Of a stretch of 64,000 bases of DNA, positions 16,422-24,604 are shown piece by piece. The notes beneath the pieces are model-generated. The model searched no databases and was not told the origin of the DNA. It worked only from the letters and a program-made list of their open reading frames with translations. The stretch lies in NCBI RefSeq assembly GCF_016918855.1, contig NZ_JADKYB010000004.1, positions 310,001-374,000 on the forward strand. The letters are read 5' to 3'. Positions within the stretch are counted from its first letter, which is position 1. Each line of letters starts with the position of its first letter. The position numbers were made by a program, and so were the translations under genes. The DNA comes from Actinacidiphila acididurans. GTDB taxonomy: Bacteria > Actinomycetota > Actinomycetes > Streptomycetales > Streptomycetaceae.

Positions 16422-17990
16422 CTATTCCGCAAGGCGGAACGTGCTTCGGGACTGGTCGAAGACCTGCCGCGCGGATTCGGTGCGGGGGATGGGGGAGGAG
16501 AGCCAGATGTCGTACATGTGGCCGTTTTGGATCCAGCAGAGGTCGAAGGTGCGGCGGGGGCCACCGCCGGTGGGGAAGCCGTCGTAGGTGAATTCCCAGA
16601 GGGCGGCGGGGTGGCCGTCCTGGACGGTGGTGGTGATGATGCCGTCGCGGTAGCCGGGATAGATGGTGCCGGGGCCGCGGGAGGCGAGGTCCTGGGCGCG
16701 GAGGACGGCGTAGGGGCTGCGGGGGTCGGCGCCCTGGGTGCGTTCGCCCCAGCGGAAGGCGTGGTCGGGGGACCAGTAGTAGACGCGGGGCGGCTGGAGG
16801 TCGCGGACGTAGCCGGAGGGGAGGGCCACCGAGAAGCCCGAGGGGTCCGTGATCGTGCGGAAGCCGGACGGGAGGGGGTGGGGCGCGGCCTTGGGGGGCG
16901 CCAGGGAGGGGGAGGCTCCGTCGGCGGGCGGGCCGGAGATCGAGGGTGCCGCGGTCGGGCCGAGGGCGGTGTCGCCGCGGGTCGCCACGAGGCCGGCCGT
17001 CGCGCCGGCGATCACCGCGAGGGCCGCGACGCCGAGGGCCAGCATCGCCAGGGACGCCTTGGAGCGGGCGTGGTGGGAAGCGGGGGCGGGGGTCGGGCCG
17101 GCCGGGGGCGTCGGGTGGGGAGCCGCGGGTTCGATGCCGGCCTCGGCGTAGGCCGTGAGGACCGTCTGGACCTCGGCCGCGGCCATCCGGCGGCCCGGGT
17201 CGCGGTCGAGGAGGCGTTCGACGACCGGCCGCAGCGGGCCCACCGCGGCGGGCGGGGTGATCTCGTCGATGGCGACGGCGTGCACGATCTCGCCGATCGA
17301 CTCGCGGTGGAAGGGCGAGCGGCCGTCGACCGCCGCGCAGAGCAGCGCGCCGAGGGACCACAGGTCGGACTCGGGCCCGGCGCCGCAGCCGGACATCCGC
17401 TCGGGCGCGGTGTACTCGGGCGAGCCGACGAAGGCGCCGGTCTCGCTGATGGTGGCGCTGCCCGGCACGCGGGCGATGCCGAAATCGGTGAGCACCACCC
17501 GGCCGGAGGCGCGCTCGATGAGCACGTTGGCCGGCTTGACGTCACGGTGCATGACGCCGTGCTCGTGCGCGGCCCGCAGCGCTCCGGCGACGGCCGCGCA
17601 GATCCGGGCGGCCTCGCGCGGGTCGCGGGGGCCGTCCTCGCGCAGCACGTCGGCGAGCGAGCGGCCGTCCACGAGTTCCATCACGATCCACGGCCGGCCG
17701 TCCTGCTCGACCACGTCGTGCACGACGACCACGTGGGGGTGACGTATTCCGGCCACGCTCCGCGCCTCGCGCAGCGCGCGTTCCCGGTGGTTCACGGCCC
17801 GCGCCTCGTCGACGGCAGGGTCCGGTAAGTGCAGCTCTTTGACCGCGACATGACGTCGCAGCAGCTCATCGGTGGCCCGCCACACCGTGCCCATGCCGCC
17901 GCGGCCGAGCCGCGCCTCGATCCGGTACCGCCCCGCGACCACGTCAAGCGGCCGGCGCGCCGCCGTGATCCGGCCCCCGTCACTCGCCAT
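16422..17990 (-). CDS. Membrane Ser/Thr protein kinase (kinase A of cluster)
   Basis: A 522-residue PASTA-less Hanks-type kinase. The Gly-rich loop is LGRGGMGTVWRA, the ATP Lys is in VAVKELHL, the catalytic loop is HRDVKPANVL and the metal-binding motif is DFGIARV. The APE-like segment is YTAPERMSG. A single transmembrane helix (ASLAMLALGVAALAVIAGAT) leads to an exported C-terminal domain beginning GFRTITDPSGFSVALPSGY. The same type of exported domain is shared by the three neighbouring kinase genes. The ATG at 17990 gives MASDGGRIT. It is the last of four tandem kinase-family genes. Confidence 0.93.
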   Translation of the reverse strand: MASDGGRITAARRPLDVVAGRYRIEARLGRGGMGTVWRATDELLRRHVAVKELHLPDPAVDEARAVNHRERALREARSVAGIRHPHVVVVHDVVEQDGRPWIVMELVDGRSLADVLREDGPRDPREAARICAAVAGALRAAHEHGVMHRDVKPANVLIERASGRVVLTDFGIARVPGSATISETGAFVGSPEYTAPERMSGCGAGPESDLWSLGALLCAAVDGRSPFHRESIGEIVHAVAIDEITPPAAVGPLRPVVERLLDRDPGRRMAAAEVQTVLTAYAEAGIEPAAPHPTPPAGPTPAPASHHARSKASLAMLALGVAALAVIAGATAGLVATRGDTALGPTAAPSISGPPADGASPSLAPPKAAPHPLPSGFRTITDPSGFSVALPSGYVRDLQPPRVYYWSPDHAFRWGERTQGADPRSPYAVLRAQDLASRGPGTIYPGYRDGIITTTVQDGHPAALWEFTYDGFPTGGGPRRTFDLCWIQNGHMYDIWLSSPIPRTESARQVFDQSRSTFRLAE

Positions 17991-18141
17991 GACGCCATCA
18001 TGCCCGACGACCACGCGTCGCCCCCGCGACGGACACACGATCCCCACAGGTAAGCGGTTTATGTCAACCGGGCCCGGACGCCGCCCCGTTGACGACGCCA
18101 CGGGTACGACGGCGGAACGTACGGGCACCGCGTCGGTCCGG

Positions 18142-20202
18142 TCACGACGCCGAGTACGTCTCCACCGCCTTGTCGAACGCCCGCTGGACGGCGGCGCGTT
18201 CGCTGTCCGGGCCGCTGACCAGGACGACGTGGTAGCGGCCGCCGATCTGGACCGCGAGATTACGGGCGTAGACCGTCTGGTCGTTGGCGTCCCGCCAGGT
18301 GTACTCGCCCTCGGCCGCCTGGTGGCCGCGTACGGTCAGGGTCTCCAGGCCGGAGGCGGAGGACCAGGCGGAGGAGCGGAAGTCGCCGAGTTCGGGCTCG
18401 ACGAGCTGGTAGGCGAGCGGGTCGCTGCTGTCGCCGGAGGCCCGGTCGCGGCCGGGCACCACGGTCATCCGCAGGTCGCTGCCGGTGAAGCCGACCTGGT
18501 CGCGGGAGTTGCGCCCGGTGCGGGCCCAGCCGGTGTGGACGGCGACGGAGAAGCCCGCCGGGTCGGTGTGCAGCGCGAAGTCGGGGCCGAGGTCGGGCGG
18601 CGTGGTCACGGGCGGGGCAGCCGGGGTGGTGGCGGGCGGCGGCGCGGGCGCGTGCGTGGCCTTCGCGGTGGTGGGCGCGGGCTTGGGCGGCGCGCTGGTG
18701 GCGTCCTTGTGGTCGCCGCCGCTGTGGCCGCCGGAGCCCGGCATCTCGGCCGGGAGCGTACGGGTGGCGCCGGCGCCATTGGTGTCGCCGGAACGGTTCG
18801 GCATGACCAGCAGCGCGTACGCCACCAGGGCCGCGAGCACCACCAGGACGGCGATCAGGATGCGCACGCCCATGCGGCGGGGCGACTCGACGGCGGCCTC
18901 GGGGGAGCGGTAGACGACCTGCTCGCTCCGCAGCTGCTCCCGGCGGGCCTGGGTGCGCTCGGCGCGCACGCTCTCCTTGGGAGTCCGCTCGGCCTTGACC
19001 GGGCGGGGCGGGCGGACGGGCCGAGCCTGCTTGCCGCGGGCGTGCCGGCGGTGGCCCGATCCGAGGTCGGCCGCCCCGGTCTCGGCCGACGCGGCGGCGG
19101 CGGCCGCGGCAGCCGCGGCGGTCCGCCGCTTGCGCCGTACCAGCTCGCCCCTGCGCCGCTTCTCCGGCAGCCGGGCGGGGTCGGCGGGCACCTGGACGGT
19201 ACGGGCGCCGAGGTCGGGCTCGGGCGCGGAACGGATCAGGGAGCGCAGCCAGCCGCCCAGTTCCTCGGCCTCGGGCCGCTCGTCCGGGTCGGGGCGCAGC
19301 AGCGACTCCACGACCGGCCGCAGCGGGCCGCAGTCCTCGGCGAAGGCGGCCGGCTCGGCGCACACCAACTGGACGAGTTCGGTGGCGCTTTCCTCGGGGT
19401 AGGGCGGGTGGCCCTGGACGCTTCGGAACAGCAGCGAGCCCAGCGCCCACAGGTCGGCGGCCGGGCCGACCGGCGGGGACAGCCGCCAGTTCTCGTGCAC
19501 CTCGTGCGCCTGCTCGGGCGCCCACCGCTCGGTGATCGCGCCGACCACGGTGATCCGGTTCTGCCGGGCCCGCTCCTGCTCCAGCGCGGACTGCGGGCCG
19601 TGCCAGGACGGCTCGGCGCCGCCGGCCAGCACTTCCTCGGGCAGCGGGTCGTAGCCGCACAGCGCCTCCTGGGCGGCGCCGGCCGCGAGGCCGCCCAGCA
19701 TGGCCCGGCCGTCCTCGGTGACCAGGACCGTGCTGGCGGTGACATTGCGGTGGGTCCAGCCGTGGGCGTGCAGGGCGCGCAGCGCGGTGAGCACGTCGGA
19801 GCCGACCTCGGCGGCCCGGTAAGCGTCCAGCGGGCGTTCGGCGAGCAGCGCGGCCAGCGGGCGCCCGGACACCAGTTCGCTCGCGATCCACAGGCTGCCG
19901 TCCTCGACGAAGATGTCGAAGACCTGGACCAGCCGGGGGTGGTCGGGCAGCGCCGCGGCGGCCCGCGCGGCCTCCAGGGCGCGCCGGGCGCTCTCGCCGA
20001 GCACGTCGCCCTCGCCGTCGAAGCCGCCCTCCTCGCCGGGGACTTCGGCGGTCACCACCTCGGGCAGCAGCACCTGCCGGACGAGCACTTCCTGCCCGCT
20101 GTACGTGTCGAAGGCCCGGGTCTCGACGAGTTCGAACTCGTCGGCCGGCGGCCGGGGCAGCCGGTAGCGTCCGGCGAGCACCCGCCCCGCGTACTCCTCC
20201 AC
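18142..20202 (-). CDS. Membrane pseudokinase with kinase-cluster exported domain
   Basis: A 686-residue Hanks-fold protein that lacks the catalytic residues. The VAVK Lys position reads VLVR, the HRD loop reads HRN (THRNVTASTVLV), and DFG reads GGL (AMLGGLAAG). The fold itself is recognisable (ADLWALGSLLFRSVQGHPPYPE). A basic, Ala-rich juxtamembrane region, one transmembrane helix (RILIAVLVVLAALVAYALLV) and a Pro/Thr linker lead to an exported domain with DPAGFSVAVHTGWART, as in its neighbours. The GTG at 20202 was chosen because AGGGAGG lies 6-7 nt upstream; an in-frame GTG at 20229 is the alternative. It probably acts as a scaffold or receptor partner of the active kinases, which is inference. 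Confidence 0.88.
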   Translation of the reverse strand: MEEYAGRVLAGRYRLPRPPADEFELVETRAFDTYSGQEVLVRQVLLPEVVTAEVPGEEGGFDGEGDVLGESARRALEAARAAAALPDHPRLVQVFDIFVEDGSLWIASELVSGRPLAALLAERPLDAYRAAEVGSDVLTALRALHAHGWTHRNVTASTVLVTEDGRAMLGGLAAGAAQEALCGYDPLPEEVLAGGAEPSWHGPQSALEQERARQNRITVVGAITERWAPEQAHEVHENWRLSPPVGPAADLWALGSLLFRSVQGHPPYPEESATELVQLVCAEPAAFAEDCGPLRPVVESLLRPDPDERPEAEELGGWLRSLIRSAPEPDLGARTVQVPADPARLPEKRRRGELVRRKRRTAAAAAAAAAASAETGAADLGSGHRRHARGKQARPVRPPRPVKAERTPKESVRAERTQARREQLRSEQVVYRSPEAAVESPRRMGVRILIAVLVVLAALVAYALLVMPNRSGDTNGAGATRTLPAEMPGSGGHSGGDHKDATSAPPKPAPTTAKATHAPAPPPATTPAAPPVTTPPDLGPDFALHTDPAGFSVAVHTGWARTGRNSRDQVGFTGSDLRMTVVPGRDRASGDSSDPLAYQLVEPELGDFRSSAWSSASGLETLTVRGHQAAEGEYTWRDANDQTVYARNLAVQIGGRYHVVLVSGPDSERAAVQRAFDKAVETYSAS

Positions 20203-20465
20203 GGCGCCCTCCCTTCGGGCCCGGCCCACTGTCCGGCGGTCGACTCCTCGGCAGGCCGCGGGATTTCCGCGGTCCCGCCCAGCTCCGGTGAACTGCGCGG
20301 CGGAACGGTCCGGTTCGGACAGGATCCGATGCGGACGGTCCGCAACTCTTCACGATACGTGCTGCGGCAGGCTCGTTCGGCCCCTTTGCGAGCCGAAGTG
20401 CCCATACCCGTCCGGCGCTTCCCCTAGTCCCTCCCAGGCCCACCGGTCACACCCGGAAGCGACGA
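20203..20465. other. Intergenic region between pseudokinase and kinase C
   Basis: 263 bp, likely carrying the pseudokinase promoter. 20305-20345 contains overlapping CGGTCCG/CGGACGGTCCG inverted repeats. No gene is supported. Confidence 0.4.
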
Positions 20466-22391
20466 TCAGCCGACCGGCTTGAACGTGGCGTACGCGACCT
20501 GCCGCATCTCCTTCGCCTGGTCGCTGTCCCACTGGTCCGCGGGGTACGAAATCATGATCGCGTAGCCGTGGTGGGGGTCCGTCACGAAACCGCGGTCGCG
20601 CACCTGGCTGTGGGTGCCGTCGCTCTCGGTGCGGCGGAAGTCCCAGTCGGCGGCGGTCGGGTAGTGGCGGTAGTCGATCGACGTGATCCCGATCAGGTGG
20701 TAGTCGGTGCTGTGCGTGCTGGTGGTCCGCGACAACTGCTCCCAGTCGGCCTTCGCGTCCGTCTTGGGGCTGTCGGTGAAGTCGACCTGGACCCGGGGGT
20801 ATCCGCCGTCCTTGCTGTAGATCGCGCCGGAGCTCTGCCCGGCGGTCCCGGTGCGGTGCCAGCCCGCCGGCAGGGCGATGGCGAAGTGGAACTGCGCGTC
20901 GGTGACCAGGTGGTAACCGGCCGGGGCGACGCCGGGGGCGAGCGCGGCGGAGGTGGCGGGAGCGCTGCTCGCGGGCGCGGACGGGGAGGTCGTACCGGAG
21001 CCGCTGGCGGAGGCCGACGCTGACGGGGAGGTGCTGTGGGTGGCGCCGGTGGACGGACCGGGGCTGCCGGTACGGCCCGAGGCGCCGGTGCTGTGCCCGC
21101 CGGCCCCGGTGGAGGGCGAGGTCCCCGGGGTGCCGCCGCTGTGCGAATCCTTGCCACCGCCACCGGAGTTGGCCAGCGCCACGCCGATCACCGTGCCCAG
21201 CACGGCGAGCACCACCACCACGATCACCAGGATCAGGGTGCGGCGCGGCAGGATGTCGCTGAGGGGCGCGCGCGGCGGCGGGGGCGGCGCGTTCTCGGGG
21301 GTGCCGTGCTCCGGCGCGGGTCCGGCGGCGGCCTTGCGTACGGTCCGCAGCGCGTCGCGCACCCGCGTCTGGTCGGCGGCCGCGGCGGCACCCGAAGCGG
21401 CCGCGGCCTTCTCGCCCCGCCCGGCGGAAGCGGGCGCGGCATCGGGGGCGTCGGGGCGCGCACCGGCCGGCAGCACGGTGGTACGGGTGGCGTCGGAGGC
21501 TTCCGGAGGCTCTGGGGGCGCGGAAGGGCGCTCGGGGGCGTGCGCGGCGGCTTGCAGCAGGCGGCGTGCGCCGGGCTCGTCCAGCCGCCGCTCGGGGTCC
21601 TTGACCAGCAGCCCGGAGATCACCTCGGCGAGCGGCCCGGCCTTGCGCATCGGGCCGACCGGCTCGGTCATCACCGCGGTCAGGGTGGCGATCGCCGAGC
21701 CCTTGTCGTACGGCGGGTGGCCCTCGACCGCCGCGTACAGCAGCACGCCGAGCGACCACAGGTCGGCCGGCGGGCCGGGCTTGTGCCCGCGGGCCCGCTC
21801 GGGCGAGATGTAGGAGGGGGCGCCGACCAGCATGCCGGTGGAGGTCACCGAGGGGTCGCCGTCGATCAGGGCGATGCCGAAGTCGCTGAGCACCACCCGG
21901 CCGTCCTTGCCGAGCAGCACGTTGGACGGCTTCACGTCGCGGTGCAGGATGCCCTCGCGGTGCGCGTCCTTGAGCACGTCCAGCAGCACCAGGCCGACCT
22001 CGGCCGCGCGTCTCGGGCTCAGCGGGCCGTCCTCACGGATGGCGTCCGACAGCGACTTGCCCTCGACCAGCTCCATCACGATCCAGGGCCGGTCGTCCTC
22101 CCTGACCACGTCGAAGACGGTGATCGCGCCGGTGTTGCGGATCCGCGCGGTGGCCTTGGCCTCCCGCAGTGTACGGGTGACCAGGCGGCGCTTCTCGTCC
22201 TCGTCCACGTTCCCGGGGAACCGCAGTTCCTTGACGGCGACGGATCGGCCCAGCGTCTCGTCGAGCGCCCGCCAGACCGTACCCATGCCGCCCTTGCCGA
22301 GTACTCCGTTCAGGCGGTACCGATCGGCGAGCACGCGGCCTTCGGCACCGTCGGGGCCTTCGGGGCCATCGGTACCTTCGTGCTCGCTCAT
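20466..22391 (-). CDS. Membrane Ser/Thr protein kinase (kinase C of cluster)
   Basis: A 641-residue active-type kinase: LGKGGMGTVWRA, VAVKELRF, HRDVKPSNVLL, DFGIALI, ISPERARG, DLWSLGVLLYAAVEGHPPY. A Pro/Ala-rich linker precedes a very hydrophobic transmembrane helix (TLILVIVVVVLAVLGTVIGVAL). Then come a Ser/Thr/Gly-rich exported linker and the cluster's C-terminal domain (GYHLVTDAQFHFAIALPAGWHRTG...). The ATG at 22389-22391 starts an acidic MSEHEG leader. Family knowledge suggests roles in envelope growth or sporulation; a comparable kinase cluster in S. coelicolor has been linked to spore wall synthesis, from memory. Confidence 0.93.
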   Translation of the reverse strand: MSEHEGTDGPEGPDGAEGRVLADRYRLNGVLGKGGMGTVWRALDETLGRSVAVKELRFPGNVDEDEKRRLVTRTLREAKATARIRNTGAITVFDVVREDDRPWIVMELVEGKSLSDAIREDGPLSPRRAAEVGLVLLDVLKDAHREGILHRDVKPSNVLLGKDGRVVLSDFGIALIDGDPSVTSTGMLVGAPSYISPERARGHKPGPPADLWSLGVLLYAAVEGHPPYDKGSAIATLTAVMTEPVGPMRKAGPLAEVISGLLVKDPERRLDEPGARRLLQAAAHAPERPSAPPEPPEASDATRTTVLPAGARPDAPDAAPASAGRGEKAAAASGAAAAADQTRVRDALRTVRKAAAGPAPEHGTPENAPPPPPRAPLSDILPRRTLILVIVVVVLAVLGTVIGVALANSGGGGKDSHSGGTPGTSPSTGAGGHSTGASGRTGSPGPSTGATHSTSPSASASASGSGTTSPSAPASSAPATSAALAPGVAPAGYHLVTDAQFHFAIALPAGWHRTGTAGQSSGAIYSKDGGYPRVQVDFTDSPKTDAKADWEQLSRTTSTHSTDYHLIGITSIDYRHYPTAADWDFRRTESDGTHSQVRDRGFVTDPHHGYAIMISYPADQWDSDQAKEMRQVAYATFKPVG

Positions 22392-22683
22392 GGGGGCCTC
22401 GCTGGGACTTTGGGCGCTGTTGGTGGAGGTCCATCATCGCCGACGGGGGCACAGGTGCGCGAACTCGGTTCGACCCGTGCGGGTTTGACGGGGGCGGTTA
22501 CGGTTCCGTCTGCCCCGGAAGGCGGTTCTCGTGCTGCCCGCCCGGTGGTTGGGGGTACCCCATGGGGGCACCCCCGGACGGAGTCTGGGGGAGAAGCTCT
22601 GGGGGAGCTCGCGCCCACGCGGCGCCGGCCGCAAATCGAACGCAGCCCCGCGCCCCTGTTTGGCGCCCTGGCGGGTGCCCGGC
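22392..22683. other. Intergenic region with two dispersed repeats
   Basis: 292 bp containing the 30-bp element TGGGGGCACCCC...CTGGGGGA (22563-22592), found identically at 63783-63812, and a copy of the ~56-bp palindromic repeat with CCCACGCGGCGCCGGCCGCA (about 22607-22656). No gene is supported. Confidence 0.7.
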
Positions 22684-24543
22684 CTACTGGTTCGTCACCC
22701 GGAATCCGTCCACCGCGGTTTGGAAGACCGGGAGGTAGGTGGCCCATTGGGACTTGGGCGCCGAGAGGTAGACGGCGTATTCGGTGCCGCCGGGTTTGCC
22801 GAAGCCGAGGTCGGCGGCGCGGAAGTCGCGTATGGAGCCGCTGAAGGTGAACTGCCAGATGGCGGCGGGCTCGTTGCCCCAGGTGGTGCGTTCGAGGCGC
22901 TCGCGGTGGTACTGGTGGACCTGGTCGCGGGTCTGCGGCTCGAGGGTGACCCAGTGCTGGTAGGGGTCGTTGCTGCCGAACGGGAGAGCGCTGACCTTGA
23001 GGCCCACCAGGCCGGTGGGGTCCACCCAGTCGACCTCGTCGCCGTTGTCCTTGACGGTGCGGGTCCAGCCGTCGGGGACCGGTACCGCGTAGCCGTGGTC
23101 GGGGCGGCTGACCAGGTGGTAGCCGGCCGGGACGGGCGGCGGGGGTGTGGTGCTCGGCGCGGTGGCGGTGGGGCCGGTCGCCGTGGGTCCGGGGGCGGGT
23201 GCGGTGGACACCGGGGCGGACGGGGACGGCCCGGCGGTGGGGCCGGTGTGATCGTCCGAGCGCAGCCGGGTGACCACCAGCGCGGCGGCGGAGGCCAGCA
23301 CGACCACGGCGACGGCGGCGGCGAACCAGGGCAGGGCCTTTCGGCGGCGCGCCGGGCGGGCGGGCGCCGGGACCGGGGTACCCGTGCCGCTGCCCTGACT
23401 CCAGGAACCGGAGCCGTACGTGCCACCGGCCGGACCGCCGCCGGAGCCGTAGGTGCCGGCCGGGCCGCCTCCGGAGCCGTAGGTGCCGCCGGCCGGAACG
23501 CCACCGGAGGCGTACGAGCTTCCGGGGGCGTACGGGCTGCCGGTCGCGTAGCCGGAGGTCCCGGTCGGTGCGGGCACGGCGGCGGACGGCTGGGAGCGGG
23601 TCGGGGGTTCGGCGGCGGGGAGTGGTGCGGGGGCTTCCCGGTGCGGGCCGGGGCGTTCGGACAGCCCCTCGACCAGGGCCGTCTCCTGTTCGGCCTCGGA
23701 CAGCCGGAGCATCCGCTCGGCCTCCTCCACGGACAGGCGCTGCTCCGGCTCCTTGGCCAGCAGGCCGGCGATGACCCGGCTGAGCGGACCGGCGCTGGTG
23801 CGGGGCACCGGGTCCTCGGCGATGGCGTACGCGGTCTCGATCGCTGTCGGCCGGCGGAAGGGGGAGGTGCCCTCGATCGCCTGGAACAAGGTGGCGCCCA
23901 GCGCCCACAGGTCGGCCTCGGGGCCGGGCATGGCGCCGCGGATCCGTTCCGGGGACAGGAAGTCGATGGAGCCGATGAGTTCGCCGGTGCGGGTCAAGGT
24001 GGTGGTGCCGGACGCCTGGGCGATGCCGAAGTCGGTGAGCACCACCCGGCCGCCGCCGTAGCCCTGGGCCTGCGTGCCGTCCTCCTCGCCGAGCAGCACA
24101 TTGCCGGGCTTGACGTCGCGGTGCAGCACCCCGGCCTGGTGGGCGGCGCGCAGGGCGGCGATCATGCCGCGGCCGATCCGGGCGACCTCGGCCGGCGGCA
24201 GCGGGCCGTGCTTCTTCAGCCGCTCCCCCAGCGTCACCGAGGGCACGTACTCCATGACGATGGACGGCAGTCCCGCGTCGTCCACCACGTCGTGCACGAC
24301 GATGACATTGGGGTGGCTGATCCGGGCGGCGGCCCGGGCCTCGCGGCGGGTGCGCTCGAAGAGGGTGGCGAGCTCGTCCTCCATCATGTGCGGCTGCGGC
24401 GGGTGGAGTTTCTTCACCGCGACCCGGCGGCCGAGCAACTCGTCCTCGGCCAGCCAGACCGTGCCCATGCCGCCGCGCCCTATGCGCTCCACCAGCCGGT
24501 AGCGGCCGGCGACCAGCCGCCCTTCCTCGACCTGTCCGACCAT
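22684..24543 (-). CDS. Membrane Ser/Thr protein kinase (kinase D of cluster)
   Basis: A 619-residue kinase: IGRGGMGTVWLA, VAVKKLHPP, HRDVKPGNVLL, DFGIAQASG, LSPERIRG, DLWALGATLFQAIEGTSPF. A cytoplasmic or juxtamembrane stretch has a tandem Gly-Ser-Tyr repeat (GTYGSGGGPAG, about three copies, 23405-23500) before a transmembrane helix (LPWFAAAVAVVVLASAAALVV). The exported domain begins GYHLVSRPDHGYAVPVPDGWTRT. The ATG at 24543 has GAAAGG about 9 nt upstream; the longer open frame to 24645 runs into glpD. Only 61 bp separate it from the glpD stop, so it may share the glpD transcript. Confidence 0.93.
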   Translation of the reverse strand: MVGQVEEGRLVAGRYRLVERIGRGGMGTVWLAEDELLGRRVAVKKLHPPQPHMMEDELATLFERTRREARAAARISHPNVIVVHDVVDDAGLPSIVMEYVPSVTLGERLKKHGPLPPAEVARIGRGMIAALRAAHQAGVLHRDVKPGNVLLGEEDGTQAQGYGGGRVVLTDFGIAQASGTTTLTRTGELIGSIDFLSPERIRGAMPGPEADLWALGATLFQAIEGTSPFRRPTAIETAYAIAEDPVPRTSAGPLSRVIAGLLAKEPEQRLSVEEAERMLRLSEAEQETALVEGLSERPGPHREAPAPLPAAEPPTRSQPSAAVPAPTGTSGYATGSPYAPGSSYASGGVPAGGTYGSGGGPAGTYGSGGGPAGGTYGSGSWSQGSGTGTPVPAPARPARRRKALPWFAAAVAVVVLASAAALVVTRLRSDDHTGPTAGPSPSAPVSTAPAPGPTATGPTATAPSTTPPPPVPAGYHLVSRPDHGYAVPVPDGWTRTVKDNGDEVDWVDPTGLVGLKVSALPFGSNDPYQHWVTLEPQTRDQVHQYHRERLERTTWGNEPAAIWQFTFSGSIRDFRAADLGFGKPGGTEYAVYLSAPKSQWATYLPVFQTAVDGFRVTNQ

Positions 24544-24604
24544 CCCCGAGCCTTTCGCCTGCTCCCCCGTCCGCGCGCCCTTCCCGCGCCCAGGCGCACG
24601 CCGC

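Noticed and set aside
15805..16587. Overlapping open frames in the 108-bp repeat region
   Set aside because: Their repeated peptides simply mirror the DNA duplication; no start signals or recognisable domain.
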